18,861 nt of DNA from JBFXAN01 sp050184225 (GCA_050184225.1 JBFXAN010000129.1:1-18861); one strand, 5' to 3'. Positions 7,341 to 16,766 are shown, counted from the stretch's first letter. Numbers and translations are program-made. The notes: a model not told the origin generated them from the letters alone.

Positions 7341-10241
7341 TCACATTAGCTGACGCTTCGCGAGGCCGGCAAATGGACCTTCGGCGTTGACGAGATCACT
7401 GTACGTCCCGCTCTGGAGGATCTTCCCGTCCTCGATGACCACGATCCGATCGGCGTGCTGAACGGTGCTTAGCCGGTGCGCGATGACGAGGCGCGTCGCC
7501 TGGAGGCGGTCGAGGCTCTGGCTGACAATCGCCTGGGTGCGGTTGTCAAGCGAGCTCGTCGCTTCGTCGAAGAGCAGGATGCGTGGCTTTCTGACGATGG
7601 CGCGGGCGATCGTCAGCCGCTGCTTCTGACCTCCCGAGAAGGTCGCGCCGCCCTCGCTTACGTAGGTCAGCATCCCCATCGGCAGCCGGCGGATGTCTTC
7701 GTCCAGTCCGGCCGTGCGCGCGGCTTCCCAGGCGTCATCCAAGGACAGATCGGCGGAGCCAATGATGTTGGCGTAGATCGTGCCGGGCGTCACCTGGCTA
7801 TCCTGTGTGACAACCCCGATCTGCCGGCGTACCGCCTCTGCATCGAGCCCGGCGAGATCCCGATGATCGTAGGAGATGGTGCCGCGCTCCGGCGCCTCAA
7901 AGCCGAGGAGCAGCCGGAACAGCGTGGATTTCCCCGCACCCGATGGACCGACGATGGCGACGAACTCGCCAGGGGCGACGCTGAGGGAGAGGTTGTCGAG
8001 CACCAACGGCCCGTCATCGCGGTACCGGAAGGACAGCTGCTGGATATCGATGACGCCGCTGAGCACGCCGGGGTCGGCTTTCGCTCGATCGACCTCCGGC
8101 AGCGTCCGGAGGATCGGTGTGACCCGCTCGTAGAGTGGCACGGCCTGAAGGATGATGGAGAAAGCCGTGCCCATGGCCGTAATCGCGGCCAGGAACTGCC
8201 CAAACGCCGCTGTGAAGGCCAGGAAGGCGCCGGTGGAGATCGCCCCCTCCTCCCGGTAGACGATCGTCGCGAAGAGCGCCATCGAAATCACGACCGGCCA
8301 GGCTGCGTTGAAGACCGTCAGCGCGTTGGCCGCCGTCTGCGCGCTGAGGGTCAGCCGGCTCTGCGCGGCGAACGCCCGCGCCCAGACAGCGTATGCGCGG
8401 GACTCCGCCCCGGCGACGCGCAGCTTGGCGATTCCCATGATGAACTGCAGAACGGTGCCCAAGATCTGGCCTCGAACCGTGCTGAGCCGGCGCTGGTACT
8501 GGAGTTGTAGATAGCCGATCAGCGCCGTCACGGCCAGCGTGATCATCGTGAGCAGCGCCGCCACCAGAGCCAAACCGGCGTCGTAATAGAAGAGCAGGGC
8601 AAAGCTGAACAGAGAGAAGACGCTGGCGAGGACGGTCGAGACCGTCGCGCCCGCGACAAGCTGACGGATCGTGTCGATCCCCATCGCCCGGTTGGCGAGG
8701 TCTCCGGCCGAGTAGTCGCGAAAGAAGCGCATCGGCAGACGCAGCAGGCGGTCCCACACCGCCGCTTGGAGCGAGGCGTCGATCCGTGACTCGATGCGCA
8801 GGATGGCGATGCTCTGCGCGATCTGGAAGAACGCGGCTGCGATCGCGGCGCCGACGAGCACCACAGCCACCGCTGCCAGGCGGCCGCGCTCGCCGCTGGG
8901 AACGATCGTACCGAAGATCAGGCCCATGGCGATCGGGATGAGCGTCGCGAGCAGGCCGCCGGCGGCGCCGAAGAGCAGCAGTCGGGCAACGTCCGGCCTG
9001 CTGCCGTGAAGACTGAAGCTGATCAGATCCCAGCTTCTGAGCGCGCGTTCAGGCAGGGAGCGATAGAATTCGTAGCCCACCGGCAGCAGCCCGCCGGCCA
9101 CCCGCCGGTTCACCCGCGTCCGTGTGCCGGACACGGGGTCGACCATGTCATAGCGTTGTCGGGATGCCGGTAGCAGCGCAACCGGCCGGTGATCGACGGT
9201 CCGGCCGACCAGCGGACCGCTCTCCCGCTCCCACCAACCATCGACGAGCGCCACACGACGAATGCGCACGCGGGACGCCCGCGCGATGCGCGCGATGGGA
9301 TCGCCCAGAGCCTCCGTCGAGGTGGACCGGGTTGGACCCTGAATGGAGATTCCCAGCGCGGCGCCGACCAGCCGGCAGGCGGCGAGGAGCGGCTCGCCAG
9401 ATGGCGGCGTGGCGGCCGGCCGGCGTCTCCGATCGAGCACACCGGCCAGCGCGTCCACGGTCTGCTGCTCAAGCGATCGCTCGTACTCTGCCTCCTCTTT
9501 GAGAACGCCGGCTTCGCCGCGCTCCAGAGCGTCAATTCGCAGCCGCTGGCAGTCGAGGATGGCCTGGTGGAAAGCGTGCAGTCCCTGCCACGCTCCGTCC
9601 TTCGTCAGCACTTCGTCCGTCGCCACCGCGAAGATGGTGCATGCGCCCGCCGCCTGAAGCCAGGTCTGCGGGGAGAGCGGAACCGGCGGGGTCCCATGTG
9701 CCTGCGTGAGCGGCTCGATGCCGCAGAAGCAGGCCTCACCCTCAGCCACGTTCGCCCAGAGGATTCCCCCTTCCGGCCCGATCGCCTGCCCCTCGCCGGC
9801 CGACACGCTCTGCCCGGCGGTCAGCGGTAACGCGGCGGCGGGATGCGGTGCGGCCGTGAGGCCCTGGGAGACCTCGACGATCCAGGCATCCAGTAGCGTC
9901 GCCACCTGCCCGGTGGTGGCTGCCTGCCGCCCAGCGTTTTCGAGGCGGGCGATGGGAACCTTGGCGAGTTGGGCGTCGGTCACAGCGGAGGCGAGATAGC
10001 CGACCCGCGCGCTGCTCGCTGCCAGGTCCATGCCGAAGAGCGCGGCGCCGGGGAGCGCGCTGAACGCGTAGTGCCGCGAGCCAACCGGCCGGCCGTTGTC
10101 CAGGTTGACGACGAAGACCGCAAGCTCCCCCGACTGCACGATCCAGGTGCTTGCCGGATCGTCGAGCAGCAGGGGGCGGCGGGATTCGATGAGCGCCGGC
10201 GTCCCGGGTTCTTGCAGGAGGTCGTTCGTGGAGAAATTCAC
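7341..10241 (-). CDS. NHLM-type ABC transporter, permease/ATPase with long non-peptidase N-terminal region
   Basis: The start is GTG at 10241, 14 nt after the stop of the previous transporter gene, with only a weak AAGG site, so translational coupling is likely. The protein has 966 aa. Residues 1-400 hold no C39 peptidase; two stretches (about 20-75 and 140-175) have the Gly-spaced look of small beta-rolls, a guess only. Membrane helices span about 415-700, with the ABC exporter linker sequences RLPMRFFRDYSAGDLANR and LLFYYDAGLALVAALL. The ATPase follows: Walker A GPSGAGKS (765-772), signature FSGGQKQR (868-875), Walker B ILLFDE (888-893) and His922. The architecture matches the second ABC protein of NHLM bacteriocin systems (TIGR03797 type). 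It probably pairs with the peptidase-containing transporter to export the modified peptides. Confidence 0.9.
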   Translation of the reverse strand: MNFSTNDLLQEPGTPALIESRRPLLLDDPASTWIVQSGELAVFVVNLDNGRPVGSRHYAFSALPGAALFGMDLAASSARVGYLASAVTDAQLAKVPIARLENAGRQAATTGQVATLLDAWIVEVSQGLTAAPHPAAALPLTAGQSVSAGEGQAIGPEGGILWANVAEGEACFCGIEPLTQAHGTPPVPLSPQTWLQAAGACTIFAVATDEVLTKDGAWQGLHAFHQAILDCQRLRIDALERGEAGVLKEEAEYERSLEQQTVDALAGVLDRRRRPAATPPSGEPLLAACRLVGAALGISIQGPTRSTSTEALGDPIARIARASRVRIRRVALVDGWWERESGPLVGRTVDHRPVALLPASRQRYDMVDPVSGTRTRVNRRVAGGLLPVGYEFYRSLPERALRSWDLISFSLHGSRPDVARLLLFGAAGGLLATLIPIAMGLIFGTIVPSGERGRLAAVAVVLVGAAIAAAFFQIAQSIAILRIESRIDASLQAAVWDRLLRLPMRFFRDYSAGDLANRAMGIDTIRQLVAGATVSTVLASVFSLFSFALLFYYDAGLALVAALLTMITLAVTALIGYLQLQYQRRLSTVRGQILGTVLQFIMGIAKLRVAGAESRAYAVWARAFAAQSRLTLSAQTAANALTVFNAAWPVVISMALFATIVYREEGAISTGAFLAFTAAFGQFLAAITAMGTAFSIILQAVPLYERVTPILRTLPEVDRAKADPGVLSGVIDIQQLSFRYRDDGPLVLDNLSLSVAPGEFVAIVGPSGAGKSTLFRLLLGFEAPERGTISYDHRDLAGLDAEAVRRQIGVVTQDSQVTPGTIYANIIGSADLSLDDAWEAARTAGLDEDIRRLPMGMLTYVSEGGATFSGGQKQRLTIARAIVRKPRILLFDEATSSLDNRTQAIVSQSLDRLQATRLVIAHRLSTVQHADRIVVIEDGKILQSGTYSDLVNAEGPFAGLAKRQLM

Positions 10242-10255
10242 GCCGGCAGCCTTGG

Positions 10256-12484
10256 TCAGCCCGCGATCAGGCGGGCGTAGGGTCCGTCCACGTTTTTCAT
10301 ATCGTCGTGCGTACCCCGCTGCACGACCTTGCCGTTGTCGAGCACGATGATCTCGTCGCTGTCGCGGATTGTGCTCAACCGGTGCGCCACGATCAGGCAG
10401 GTGCAGCCGCGGCGGCGCAGGCTCAGGTCGATCTGCTCCTCGACGATCGTGTCGAGCGCGCTCGTCGCCTCGTCGAGCACGAGAAGGACCGGGTCGCGGG
10501 TCAGCGCCCGCGCGATCTCGAGGCGCTGGCGCTCACCGCCGCTGAAGTTGCGCCCGTCCTCCTCGACGTGGCTCTCGTAGCCACCGGGCCGGGCGAGGAT
10601 GACGTCATGGACGCAGGCGTCGCGCGACGCCCGCGATATCTGGTCCTTGGAAATGAGTGAGTCCCAGAGCGTGAGGTTGTCGCTCACCGTACCTTCGAAG
10701 AGAAAGATCTCCTGCTCCACCCAGCCGAGGGAATTGCCCACGACGTCCCGCGGATACGCGGTGCGGGGCTTGCCATCGAAGAGGACGTCACCACTCCAGG
10801 GGGTGTAGAGGCCGCAAACGAGGCGGGCGATCGTCGACTTGCCGCTCCCGGTTGCGCCGACGACCGCGACGCGCTGCCCCGGCTGCACGGTCAGGTTGAA
10901 GTTCTCGATCAGGGGCGGGTCGAGGCGGCTGTACCCGAAGGTGACGTTGCGCAACTCGAGGCCGCCGGCCAGCTTGGGTGACGCGCCGGTCTCATCTGCC
11001 ATCGGAGCGGCGGCGATTGATTGGTCGGGCGGATAGCGCAGCACGTCGTCCAGGCGGTTGACGGTGCCCTGGATCTCCTGGAGCGAGGTACTGAGCAGGA
11101 CGAAGGTGGTGATCGGTTGGGTAAAGCTGATCATCAGGCTCTGGAAGGCGACCAGGGTGCCGACCGTGATCGCGCCCTCCATCACGCGCAGACCGCCGAG
11201 TGTGAGGATCGCCGTCATATTGAGGAGCGAGAGCAGGGACGGCACGGCGCTGAGCACCTGCGTTGGCATCGCCAGCTCCTGTCGCGCGTCCAGAACCTTC
11301 GCCTGGGCGCCGGCCCAGCGCGAGAAGAAGTCGGCCTCTTCCCCCGTCGCCTTGACTGTCTCAATCATCTGCAGGCCCGCCATCGCGGCCCCCATCTGTT
11401 TGCCCTGCTCTTGGAGGAGCCGCTGATTGACATCGATGCGCCGGCGCGCGACGTAGCGCAGGGCGACGACGTTGAGCAGCGCGAAGCCGATGCCCACGAG
11501 GGTGAGAAGAACGTCGTAGTAGAACATCAACCCGAGATAGAAGATGACCGTGACGACATTGAGGAGGGCGGTGGCGAGCTGGCCCGAAAGCAGTTGCGCC
11601 ACCCTGTCGTTGAGGGAGACGCGATAGCCGATCTCACCGCCATAGCGCTGTGTGTAGAACTCCATCGGTAGCCGGAGGACGTGCCACAGGAACCGGCTGG
11701 ACATCGTCAGAGAGAGCTTGGTGCTGAGGCGCAGCAGATAGCGCTGCTGCAGGTAGGTCAGCAGCGCCAGCAGCACGGCGGCCAGCGCCATGCCCTCGAG
11801 CAGGGGAAGGACCCAGCCCGTCTGCCGGCTGATCAGGTAGTTGTCGACAAAGATCTTGCTGAAGACCGGCACCGCCAGACCCGGGACAACCAGCGCAAGG
11901 CCGACCAGCACGCAGTAGATCAGGCCGGTCCACGAGCCGCGCAGGCGTGAGGCCAGGGCCGGCAGCAGTCCGCGCCGCTCACCACCTTTGCGAAAGTCAG
12001 GGCCGGGTTCGAAGGTGAGGGCGATGCCGGTGTAGGCCTTGTCGAACTCATCGTAGGAGACGGTGCGCGGGCCGACCGCGGGATCGTTCAGGTAGACACG
12101 GTCTCTGCCGAAGCCTTCGACCACGACGAAGTGACCGAAGCCCCAGAAGACGATCATCGGTGGGCGAAGTGCCAGCAGATCGTTGACCTCCTCGCGGAAG
12201 CCCTTGGCAACCAGGCCGTAGGCGCGCGCCGCCTTGACCATGTTGAGCGCATTGCTGCCGTCACGCGAGACGCCGCAGGCCGCGCGGAGCTCCTCCAGCG
12301 GGACGACCTTACCGAAGTAGCTCAGCACGATCCCCAGGGCAGCGGCACCGCACTCGACGGCCTCCATCTGCAGCACGGTCGGGGTCTTGACCCGCCGGTA
12401 CGCGGGTCGGGGCCGCGACCCCTGCGCGTTACGGGACGGCTCCCCGCCGGCCGGCGGCGCGGGTGGCTGCATTGAAACTGTCAT
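10256..12484 (-). CDS. NHLM-type peptidase-containing ABC exporter (C39 leader protease)
   Basis: Start taken at ATG 12484, 16 nt after the hlyD stop. A frame extension to 12802 is only antisense-like sequence over hlyD. There is no strong Shine-Dalgarno, and ATG 12472 is an alternative. The 742-aa protein has an N-terminal C39 peptidase with Gln39, Cys45 (QMEAVECGAAALG), His118 (GFGHFVVVEGF) and Asp134 (LNDPAVGPR), so the catalytic set is complete. Membrane helices follow at about 185-470. The ATPase has Walker A GATGSGKS (543-550), signature NFSGGERQR, Walker B LLVLDE (667-672) and His701. Such proteins cut the leader after Gly-Gly as they export the peptide (TIGR03796 type). The three precursors in this operon all end their leader in AGG and are the obvious substrates. 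Confidence 0.93.
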   Translation of the reverse strand: MTVSMQPPAPPAGGEPSRNAQGSRPRPAYRRVKTPTVLQMEAVECGAAALGIVLSYFGKVVPLEELRAACGVSRDGSNALNMVKAARAYGLVAKGFREEVNDLLALRPPMIVFWGFGHFVVVEGFGRDRVYLNDPAVGPRTVSYDEFDKAYTGIALTFEPGPDFRKGGERRGLLPALASRLRGSWTGLIYCVLVGLALVVPGLAVPVFSKIFVDNYLISRQTGWVLPLLEGMALAAVLLALLTYLQQRYLLRLSTKLSLTMSSRFLWHVLRLPMEFYTQRYGGEIGYRVSLNDRVAQLLSGQLATALLNVVTVIFYLGLMFYYDVLLTLVGIGFALLNVVALRYVARRRIDVNQRLLQEQGKQMGAAMAGLQMIETVKATGEEADFFSRWAGAQAKVLDARQELAMPTQVLSAVPSLLSLLNMTAILTLGGLRVMEGAITVGTLVAFQSLMISFTQPITTFVLLSTSLQEIQGTVNRLDDVLRYPPDQSIAAAPMADETGASPKLAGGLELRNVTFGYSRLDPPLIENFNLTVQPGQRVAVVGATGSGKSTIARLVCGLYTPWSGDVLFDGKPRTAYPRDVVGNSLGWVEQEIFLFEGTVSDNLTLWDSLISKDQISRASRDACVHDVILARPGGYESHVEEDGRNFSGGERQRLEIARALTRDPVLLVLDEATSALDTIVEEQIDLSLRRRGCTCLIVAHRLSTIRDSDEIIVLDNGKVVQRGTHDDMKNVDGPYARLIAG

Positions 12485-12500
12485 GAAATGAAGATACCCG

Positions 12501-13382
12501 TCATTTGTTGCTGGTTGGGAACACCAGATTGATCGGCCGCTGCTCGCTGAGGATGATATCGACCGAACAGAGCATGCCGCTCGCGAGCTGCACAGAAGGC
12601 CCGCGCGATGCTGACCACTTGAAGCCGCTCGGCGTCGCCGGGTCGCGGACCAGGTCGACCCGGACCTCCACGACCGGTTCCCCGCCGGCAAATGTGCGCG
12701 CGATCGCCTCGTTCGCGACGATCCGGCGGATCTGCTCCGGGGTCGCGGGGTACAGCGAGACGGCGGCGACCGTACCGAGCACGAAGCCGTACTGCTCGGC
12801 ACTGACCGCCTGCGGTGCGATGTGAGCCTTCATCCCGCGGGAGATGTCACCCGCCTGCGCCGCGGGAACGTAGACGATCGCCTGCATGCTCTCGGTCAGC
12901 GGCTCGACGGTCGCCACCGTGGTTCCGGGATGCACGAACATGTATTGCTCGATGAGAACAGCCAGGACCATGCCGTCCTGCCGGCTCGTGATCTCGGTCT
13001 CCGTACCCTCTGGGGCCGTGAGCGTGGCGATTGGTTGACCCGCGCGGACCGTGTCGCCGGCGCTGACACGCAGATCGGCGATCGTCCCGGCGCCGGCGGT
13101 TTGAATCTGATAGATGCCGGGGGGGCGCAGCAAGATCCCCTGCCCGGTGGCCTCGGCGGGGACGCGGCCGGCGACGCTCCAGACGAGCACCGTCGCGACC
13201 ACGCAGACCAGCGCACCGAGCGCCAGCCAGCTTCGCGGGCTGGTGATCTGCATCAAGTGGTCGAGCTGCTCCGGAGACGTCAGTTGCTCGAGCGCTTGCC
13301 GGCGGAAGAGGTGGGAGGGCACGGCCTCCGTACTCTCTGCGACACTCTCCGGCTCCTGGCTCCTGTCGTGGCCGTCCATCAT
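12501..13382 (-). CDS. HlyD-like membrane fusion protein of the NHLM exporter
   Basis: The chosen start is ATG 13382 (ATGATG; 13379 is equally possible), 7 nt after the lanM stop. The open frame upstream to 13949 only overlaps lanM. The 293-aa protein has a short cytoplasmic N-terminus, one membrane helix at about 51-71 (SWLALGALVCVVATVLVWSV) and an extracytoplasmic region with lipoyl-like halves: IYQIQTAGAGTIADLRVSAG, TVRAGQPIATL and ITSRQDGMVLAVLIEQY. A beta-barrel segment follows up to SGMLCSVDIILSEQRPINLV. It lacks a long coiled coil, like other compact NHLM HlyD proteins (TIGR03794 type). It would link the two ABC subunits to the outside. Its place between lanM and the exporter genes supports this. 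Confidence 0.88.
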   Translation of the reverse strand: MMDGHDRSQEPESVAESTEAVPSHLFRRQALEQLTSPEQLDHLMQITSPRSWLALGALVCVVATVLVWSVAGRVPAEATGQGILLRPPGIYQIQTAGAGTIADLRVSAGDTVRAGQPIATLTAPEGTETEITSRQDGMVLAVLIEQYMFVHPGTTVATVEPLTESMQAIVYVPAAQAGDISRGMKAHIAPQAVSAEQYGFVLGTVAAVSLYPATPEQIRRIVANEAIARTFAGGEPVVEVRVDLVRDPATPSGFKWSASRGPSVQLASGMLCSVDIILSEQRPINLVFPTSNK

Positions 13383-13389
13383 CCTCGCG

Positions 13390-16300
13390 CTACTCCCACA
13401 GCAGTGGGGAAGGGAGCCGGTCCGGGTACGCCAGACGCAGCAGCTCGTAGCCGATGCCGGCCGTCCCCTGGAAGAAGCTGGGGCTGAAGACGCCTTCGGG
13501 GAGATCGGCCTGTAGGCGGTAGTGACCATCGCGCTCCGCTCTGCGGACGACGTGAGCAGCCTGTCGGAGCGCAGCGTCGCGCAGTTCCGGTCGGGAGAGC
13601 CGCTGTGATGCCTGCAAGAGAATCTCCGCGCGGCCGAGGGCGCCGCAGCAAAGCTGGTCGACTCCCCGCGCGCCGAACGCCTCGGTTGTCTGCAGCGCGG
13701 ACTCCAGGTCCTGGCGGATGGCTTCGTCGTCGAGCACCGGAAGGGCCCCCAAGCGGGCGAGGCCGATGCCCGGTGCCCCATGGCACCAGGAGACCTGGAA
13801 ACCATCCCGACCCTGCGCCTTGAACCCGCGGAGGTCACGCCAGTTGCCTTCTTCCGATGAAAAGAGGCTGCGCTCGTAGGCGAACCCCTCCGCTGTTGCC
13901 TCCAGCAAGCCGGTCTCGCCGGTCCGCTGGTAGAGACGGACGAGCGCATAGCCGATGCCAGAGGCGCCGTGCGAGAACCCGGTCAGCGCTTCCCCTCCCA
14001 GGGTCTTCCAGGCCCGCTGACCGGCCAGATCGGCGCGCTGCTCCAGGAGATGGCGACCGCAGACGGCGGCACGCTCCAGGAGTGTGGCATCGCCGGTCAC
14101 GTCGTACAGGGTCAGCAGTCCAAGGATCGCGCCAGCAGCTCCGCCGATCAGGTCCAGGGTCCGATCCTGGGCGATGCGCTCCTCAGTCAGGGCAGCCGCT
14201 GCCCGCCGGGCGTCCCCGACGAGGTCCGCCTCACCGAGGAGCCGGCCGATCTGCAGCAGTCCGTAGATCAGCGAGCCGCAGCCGGCAGCGCCCCCGATGC
14301 CGATCACGCGCACCAGCCGATCGGCGTGCTCGCGCAGGTCCCGGCGCAGCGGCTGGAGGGCGCCGAGCGCGAGGTCGCGAACGCCCGCCCCACCAGACAC
14401 CTGCTCAAACGCGGCCAGGAAGAGCGCCACCCCGACGGTGCCGGCATAGAGCTCCGGCCCCAGCGGCTGGAGCTGATAGCGCTCGGCCTGGGGAATATAA
14501 GAGACGCCGATCCAGGAGACGCTGCCGTCGTTGGAGCGGATCGCCTTCGTGTCAAGCTCCTCCGCGATCCGCGCGGCCAGGCGGAGTAGCTCATCCCGGC
14601 TCACCGGGGCGTCCGCCTCCACGCCCATGCCTGGTTCGTGATCTGGCCAGGTAGTCCCCTGCTCGTTGGCGGTCCGCGTGTAGAGTGAGGCACGTATGAA
14701 GGCAAGCTGACGTCCCAGATCCTCGGTGTCCAGCGCGCGCAGGCGCGCGGCCGCGAGGTTGGCACAGGTCTCGATAAAGCACTGTTCGATCGCTTCGCCA
14801 CCGGGCAGGAGCAGCGAGTCACTGTCTGCACGGACGCTGAAGTAGGGGACATCCATCTGCTCGAGGTCCCGTTGCTCAACGCGGTGCAGAGGCCAGTAGG
14901 GGTTGCGCGCCTCTGTGTCCAGCAGCGGCCGGCCGAGGATGTCGAGCTCGATGCTGCGGTCGGCGCCGTCGCGCAGATGCTGGGGGTGAAGGGCGCCCGC
15001 GAGCAGCTTGGCGTAGGTGACCGTCGGGCGGACGATGAAGCGCACCTGCCGGCCGGCCAGCGTGGCCTGGGGACCGCCGGCGGCCAGCAGTGCTTCCCGC
15101 TCGCGCATGAGCAGGTGGTACATCTGCTGGAAGCCATCCACGATTTCAGCTGTGTAGTCGTTGGGGGAGAGCGTCACACCGTTCAACAAGGCGACGTTTG
15201 CCCGAGGACGGAACGGCGGATGCAGCTGACGGAGCGCCATCTCGTCGGTGTTGACGTGTTCCCAGATCGGGACAGCGATGATGCCCTCCTGTTCGCTCAC
15301 GCCACCGAGGGCGCTCAGGTCGACGCTGCGACCATCCGGCCCGATCATCCAGCGCGGCAGCAGGCCGGTGGTCAGGACCGAGTCGATCAATTGCTGGACC
15401 GCGAGCACGATCGCCTCGATGTCGACCGTGACCTCCTCCAGCGGCTTGGCCTGGGGATGCATGATCGTCTCCAGGTCCACGATCACCGGATGCTCGCCGG
15501 AGGCGATCAGATTCTCACAGTGGCAGTCGTTGCCCGCGAGGGAGTAGATCAGGCAGATCAACGTACCCGCCCGCCGATAGTAGCGCCGTGCCTCCTCCTC
15601 GTCGGCGCACGGCTGGTGCTCCACGAACTCCACCCAACCATAGCCGGCGCGGTCGAGCACGCGCAGCAGCTTGAACGGCAGCGGCGCGCCATGCTCGTTC
15701 AGCCAGGCGAGCAGATCAAAGTAGGCCACCTCCAGGCTGAGGTCCTTGGGCTTGTACATCACCTTGAGGCCGGAGGTGAAGGTGACGGCGATCGCCGAGC
15801 GGCCATTGCTGTGGCGGTCCGAGAGCGACGCGCCGACGGCCGCGACGACGCCTGGCTCGCCATCAGGCTGGAACGCATGCCGTATGGCCGGGAGGTCCGC
15901 CTGGAGCCGGAGCAGGAACTCGCACATGGCGTCCACCCAGAAGTCCGTGACCGTGGCCGCAAGCCGCGCCAGGACGGGGTACTCGCGGAAGAAGGACACG
16001 ATCCCGCCGTTGAGCATGGCGACCACGAACGCCTGGTACTCGTCCCTGGTGACCTCGCCCCGCGCCCGGGCGATCAGGCGGGCGAGCGACGATCGTGCCA
16101 CCGCGCGGTGAGCCGAGAACTCTACCTCGAAAGCCTGTCCGCTGATCCGGCTGAGCTCCTGGAGGAGGCTGCGCTCCAGGGCCGCGCAGGCTGCCGGCGA
16201 GAGACACGCGCCGGCGGCGCCGATGCGCGCCGCCAACGTGCGGCGGGCGACGATAACGAACGAGAGCAGGATGTCCTCGAACGGCAGCGGATGCTCCGGG

Positions 16301-16683
16301 TTCAGACAGCGGTCGCACTCCTGTTCGCGTTCCTCGTCGCTCGCCGGCACATCCGCGATCTCCTTCGCCGCGATGATCGCGGCCGTGAAGGTCTGCGCCC
16401 AGCCCGGCAGCGGCCACCCGGCCCCGGTCAGGTTGACCGCGCCGAGGACCCGACGAACCCGATCGATGTCGAGGCCGTCCCAGGCCAATCGCTTGTCGAA
16501 CCGCTCTGGGTCGCCCTCCGCGACGAGTGAGCGCCAGCGCTCGATGCGCGCCTGCACGCGGGCGTCGTCGTGAATGACCGACAACGGCGCGAACCCGACT
16601 TCCAGACGTTCGGTGAGGGTGCTCGCCCGCGCGGCGATCTCCGCCACCGCGCTATCGGTGATTGGGATCGCGGCCTCAACCAT
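13390..16683 (-). CDS. lanM: Class II lanthipeptide synthetase LanM (CCG-type zinc site)
   Basis: ATG 16683 follows AAAGGAT at a good distance; the product has 1097 aa, normal for LanM. Residues about 120-640 are the dehydratase (DUF4135, kinase-like), which phosphorylates Ser/Thr of the core and eliminates phosphate. The expected residues are visible: Asp289/His291 (SDRHSNG), Lys311 (MYKPKD), Asp386-x-His388 with Asn391 (NDCHCENLIASGEHP), and Asp403-x-Glu405 (VDLETIMHP). The elimination segment is VRFIVRPTVTY (547-557). Residues about 740-1097 are the LanC-like cyclase with Gly-rich repeats. The zinc ligands are Cys967 (SWCHGAPGIG), Cys1012 and Cys1013 (LCCGALG), so the site has three Cys instead of the common Cys-Cys-His. 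It adds Cys thiols to the dehydrated residues to make lanthionine rings. It lies between the three precursors and the export genes, and is probably cytoplasmic. Confidence 0.96.
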   Translation of the reverse strand: MVEAAIPITDSAVAEIAARASTLTERLEVGFAPLSVIHDDARVQARIERWRSLVAEGDPERFDKRLAWDGLDIDRVRRVLGAVNLTGAGWPLPGWAQTFTAAIIAAKEIADVPASDEEREQECDRCLNPEHPLPFEDILLSFVIVARRTLAARIGAAGACLSPAACAALERSLLQELSRISGQAFEVEFSAHRAVARSSLARLIARARGEVTRDEYQAFVVAMLNGGIVSFFREYPVLARLAATVTDFWVDAMCEFLLRLQADLPAIRHAFQPDGEPGVVAAVGASLSDRHSNGRSAIAVTFTSGLKVMYKPKDLSLEVAYFDLLAWLNEHGAPLPFKLLRVLDRAGYGWVEFVEHQPCADEEEARRYYRRAGTLICLIYSLAGNDCHCENLIASGEHPVIVDLETIMHPQAKPLEEVTVDIEAIVLAVQQLIDSVLTTGLLPRWMIGPDGRSVDLSALGGVSEQEGIIAVPIWEHVNTDEMALRQLHPPFRPRANVALLNGVTLSPNDYTAEIVDGFQQMYHLLMREREALLAAGGPQATLAGRQVRFIVRPTVTYAKLLAGALHPQHLRDGADRSIELDILGRPLLDTEARNPYWPLHRVEQRDLEQMDVPYFSVRADSDSLLLPGGEAIEQCFIETCANLAAARLRALDTEDLGRQLAFIRASLYTRTANEQGTTWPDHEPGMGVEADAPVSRDELLRLAARIAEELDTKAIRSNDGSVSWIGVSYIPQAERYQLQPLGPELYAGTVGVALFLAAFEQVSGGAGVRDLALGALQPLRRDLREHADRLVRVIGIGGAAGCGSLIYGLLQIGRLLGEADLVGDARRAAAALTEERIAQDRTLDLIGGAAGAILGLLTLYDVTGDATLLERAAVCGRHLLEQRADLAGQRAWKTLGGEALTGFSHGASGIGYALVRLYQRTGETGLLEATAEGFAYERSLFSSEEGNWRDLRGFKAQGRDGFQVSWCHGAPGIGLARLGALPVLDDEAIRQDLESALQTTEAFGARGVDQLCCGALGRAEILLQASQRLSRPELRDAALRQAAHVVRRAERDGHYRLQADLPEGVFSPSFFQGTAGIGYELLRLAYPDRLPSPLLWE

Positions 16684-16694
16684 GGATCATCCTT

Positions 16695-16717
16695 TGTGAA
16701 CTGATGAGTGTGAACTG
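16695..16717 (-). promoter_or_regulatory. Direct repeat at the lanM ribosome binding region
   Basis: On the plus strand TGTGAACTG occurs at 16695-16703 and again at 16709-16717, five bases apart (14-bp period, or 1.3 helical turns). On the transcript the copy nearest the gene touches the AAAGG Shine-Dalgarno of lanM. It could be a protein or RNA binding site that tunes lanM translation, or it may be chance. Confidence 0.35.
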
Positions 16718-16719
16718 CT

Positions 16720-16761
16720 GAGCCGACGTTTGCTGGAGAAAGGAGCCACCACCGTCGGCTC
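16720..16761 (-). promoter_or_regulatory. 9-bp hairpin between the last precursor gene and lanM
   Basis: GAGCCGACG (16720-16728) and CGTCGGCTC (16753-16761) are perfect complements with a 24-nt loop. In the transcript the stem ends 36 nt before the lanM start codon, and no U-run follows. It may be an RNA-processing, stability or partial-termination signal that lets precursor mRNA exceed lanM mRNA. Confidence 0.5.
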
Positions 16762-16766
16762 GGCTT

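Noticed and set aside
7018..7344. Minus-strand 108-codon frame after the last exporter gene
   Set aside because: It has no ribosome binding site or family features and ends inside the permease fragment in a different frame.
12485..12802. 106-residue extension of the C39 exporter
   Set aside because: It overlaps hlyD out of phase and is Ser/Arg-rich without peptidase features. The C39 domain starts right after 12484.
14872..16530. 552-codon plus-strand open frame inside lanM
   Set aside because: It is fully antisense to lanM, whose catalytic motifs are intact. Long antisense frames are expected in GC-rich DNA, and its translation is Arg/His/Asp-rich with no family resemblance.
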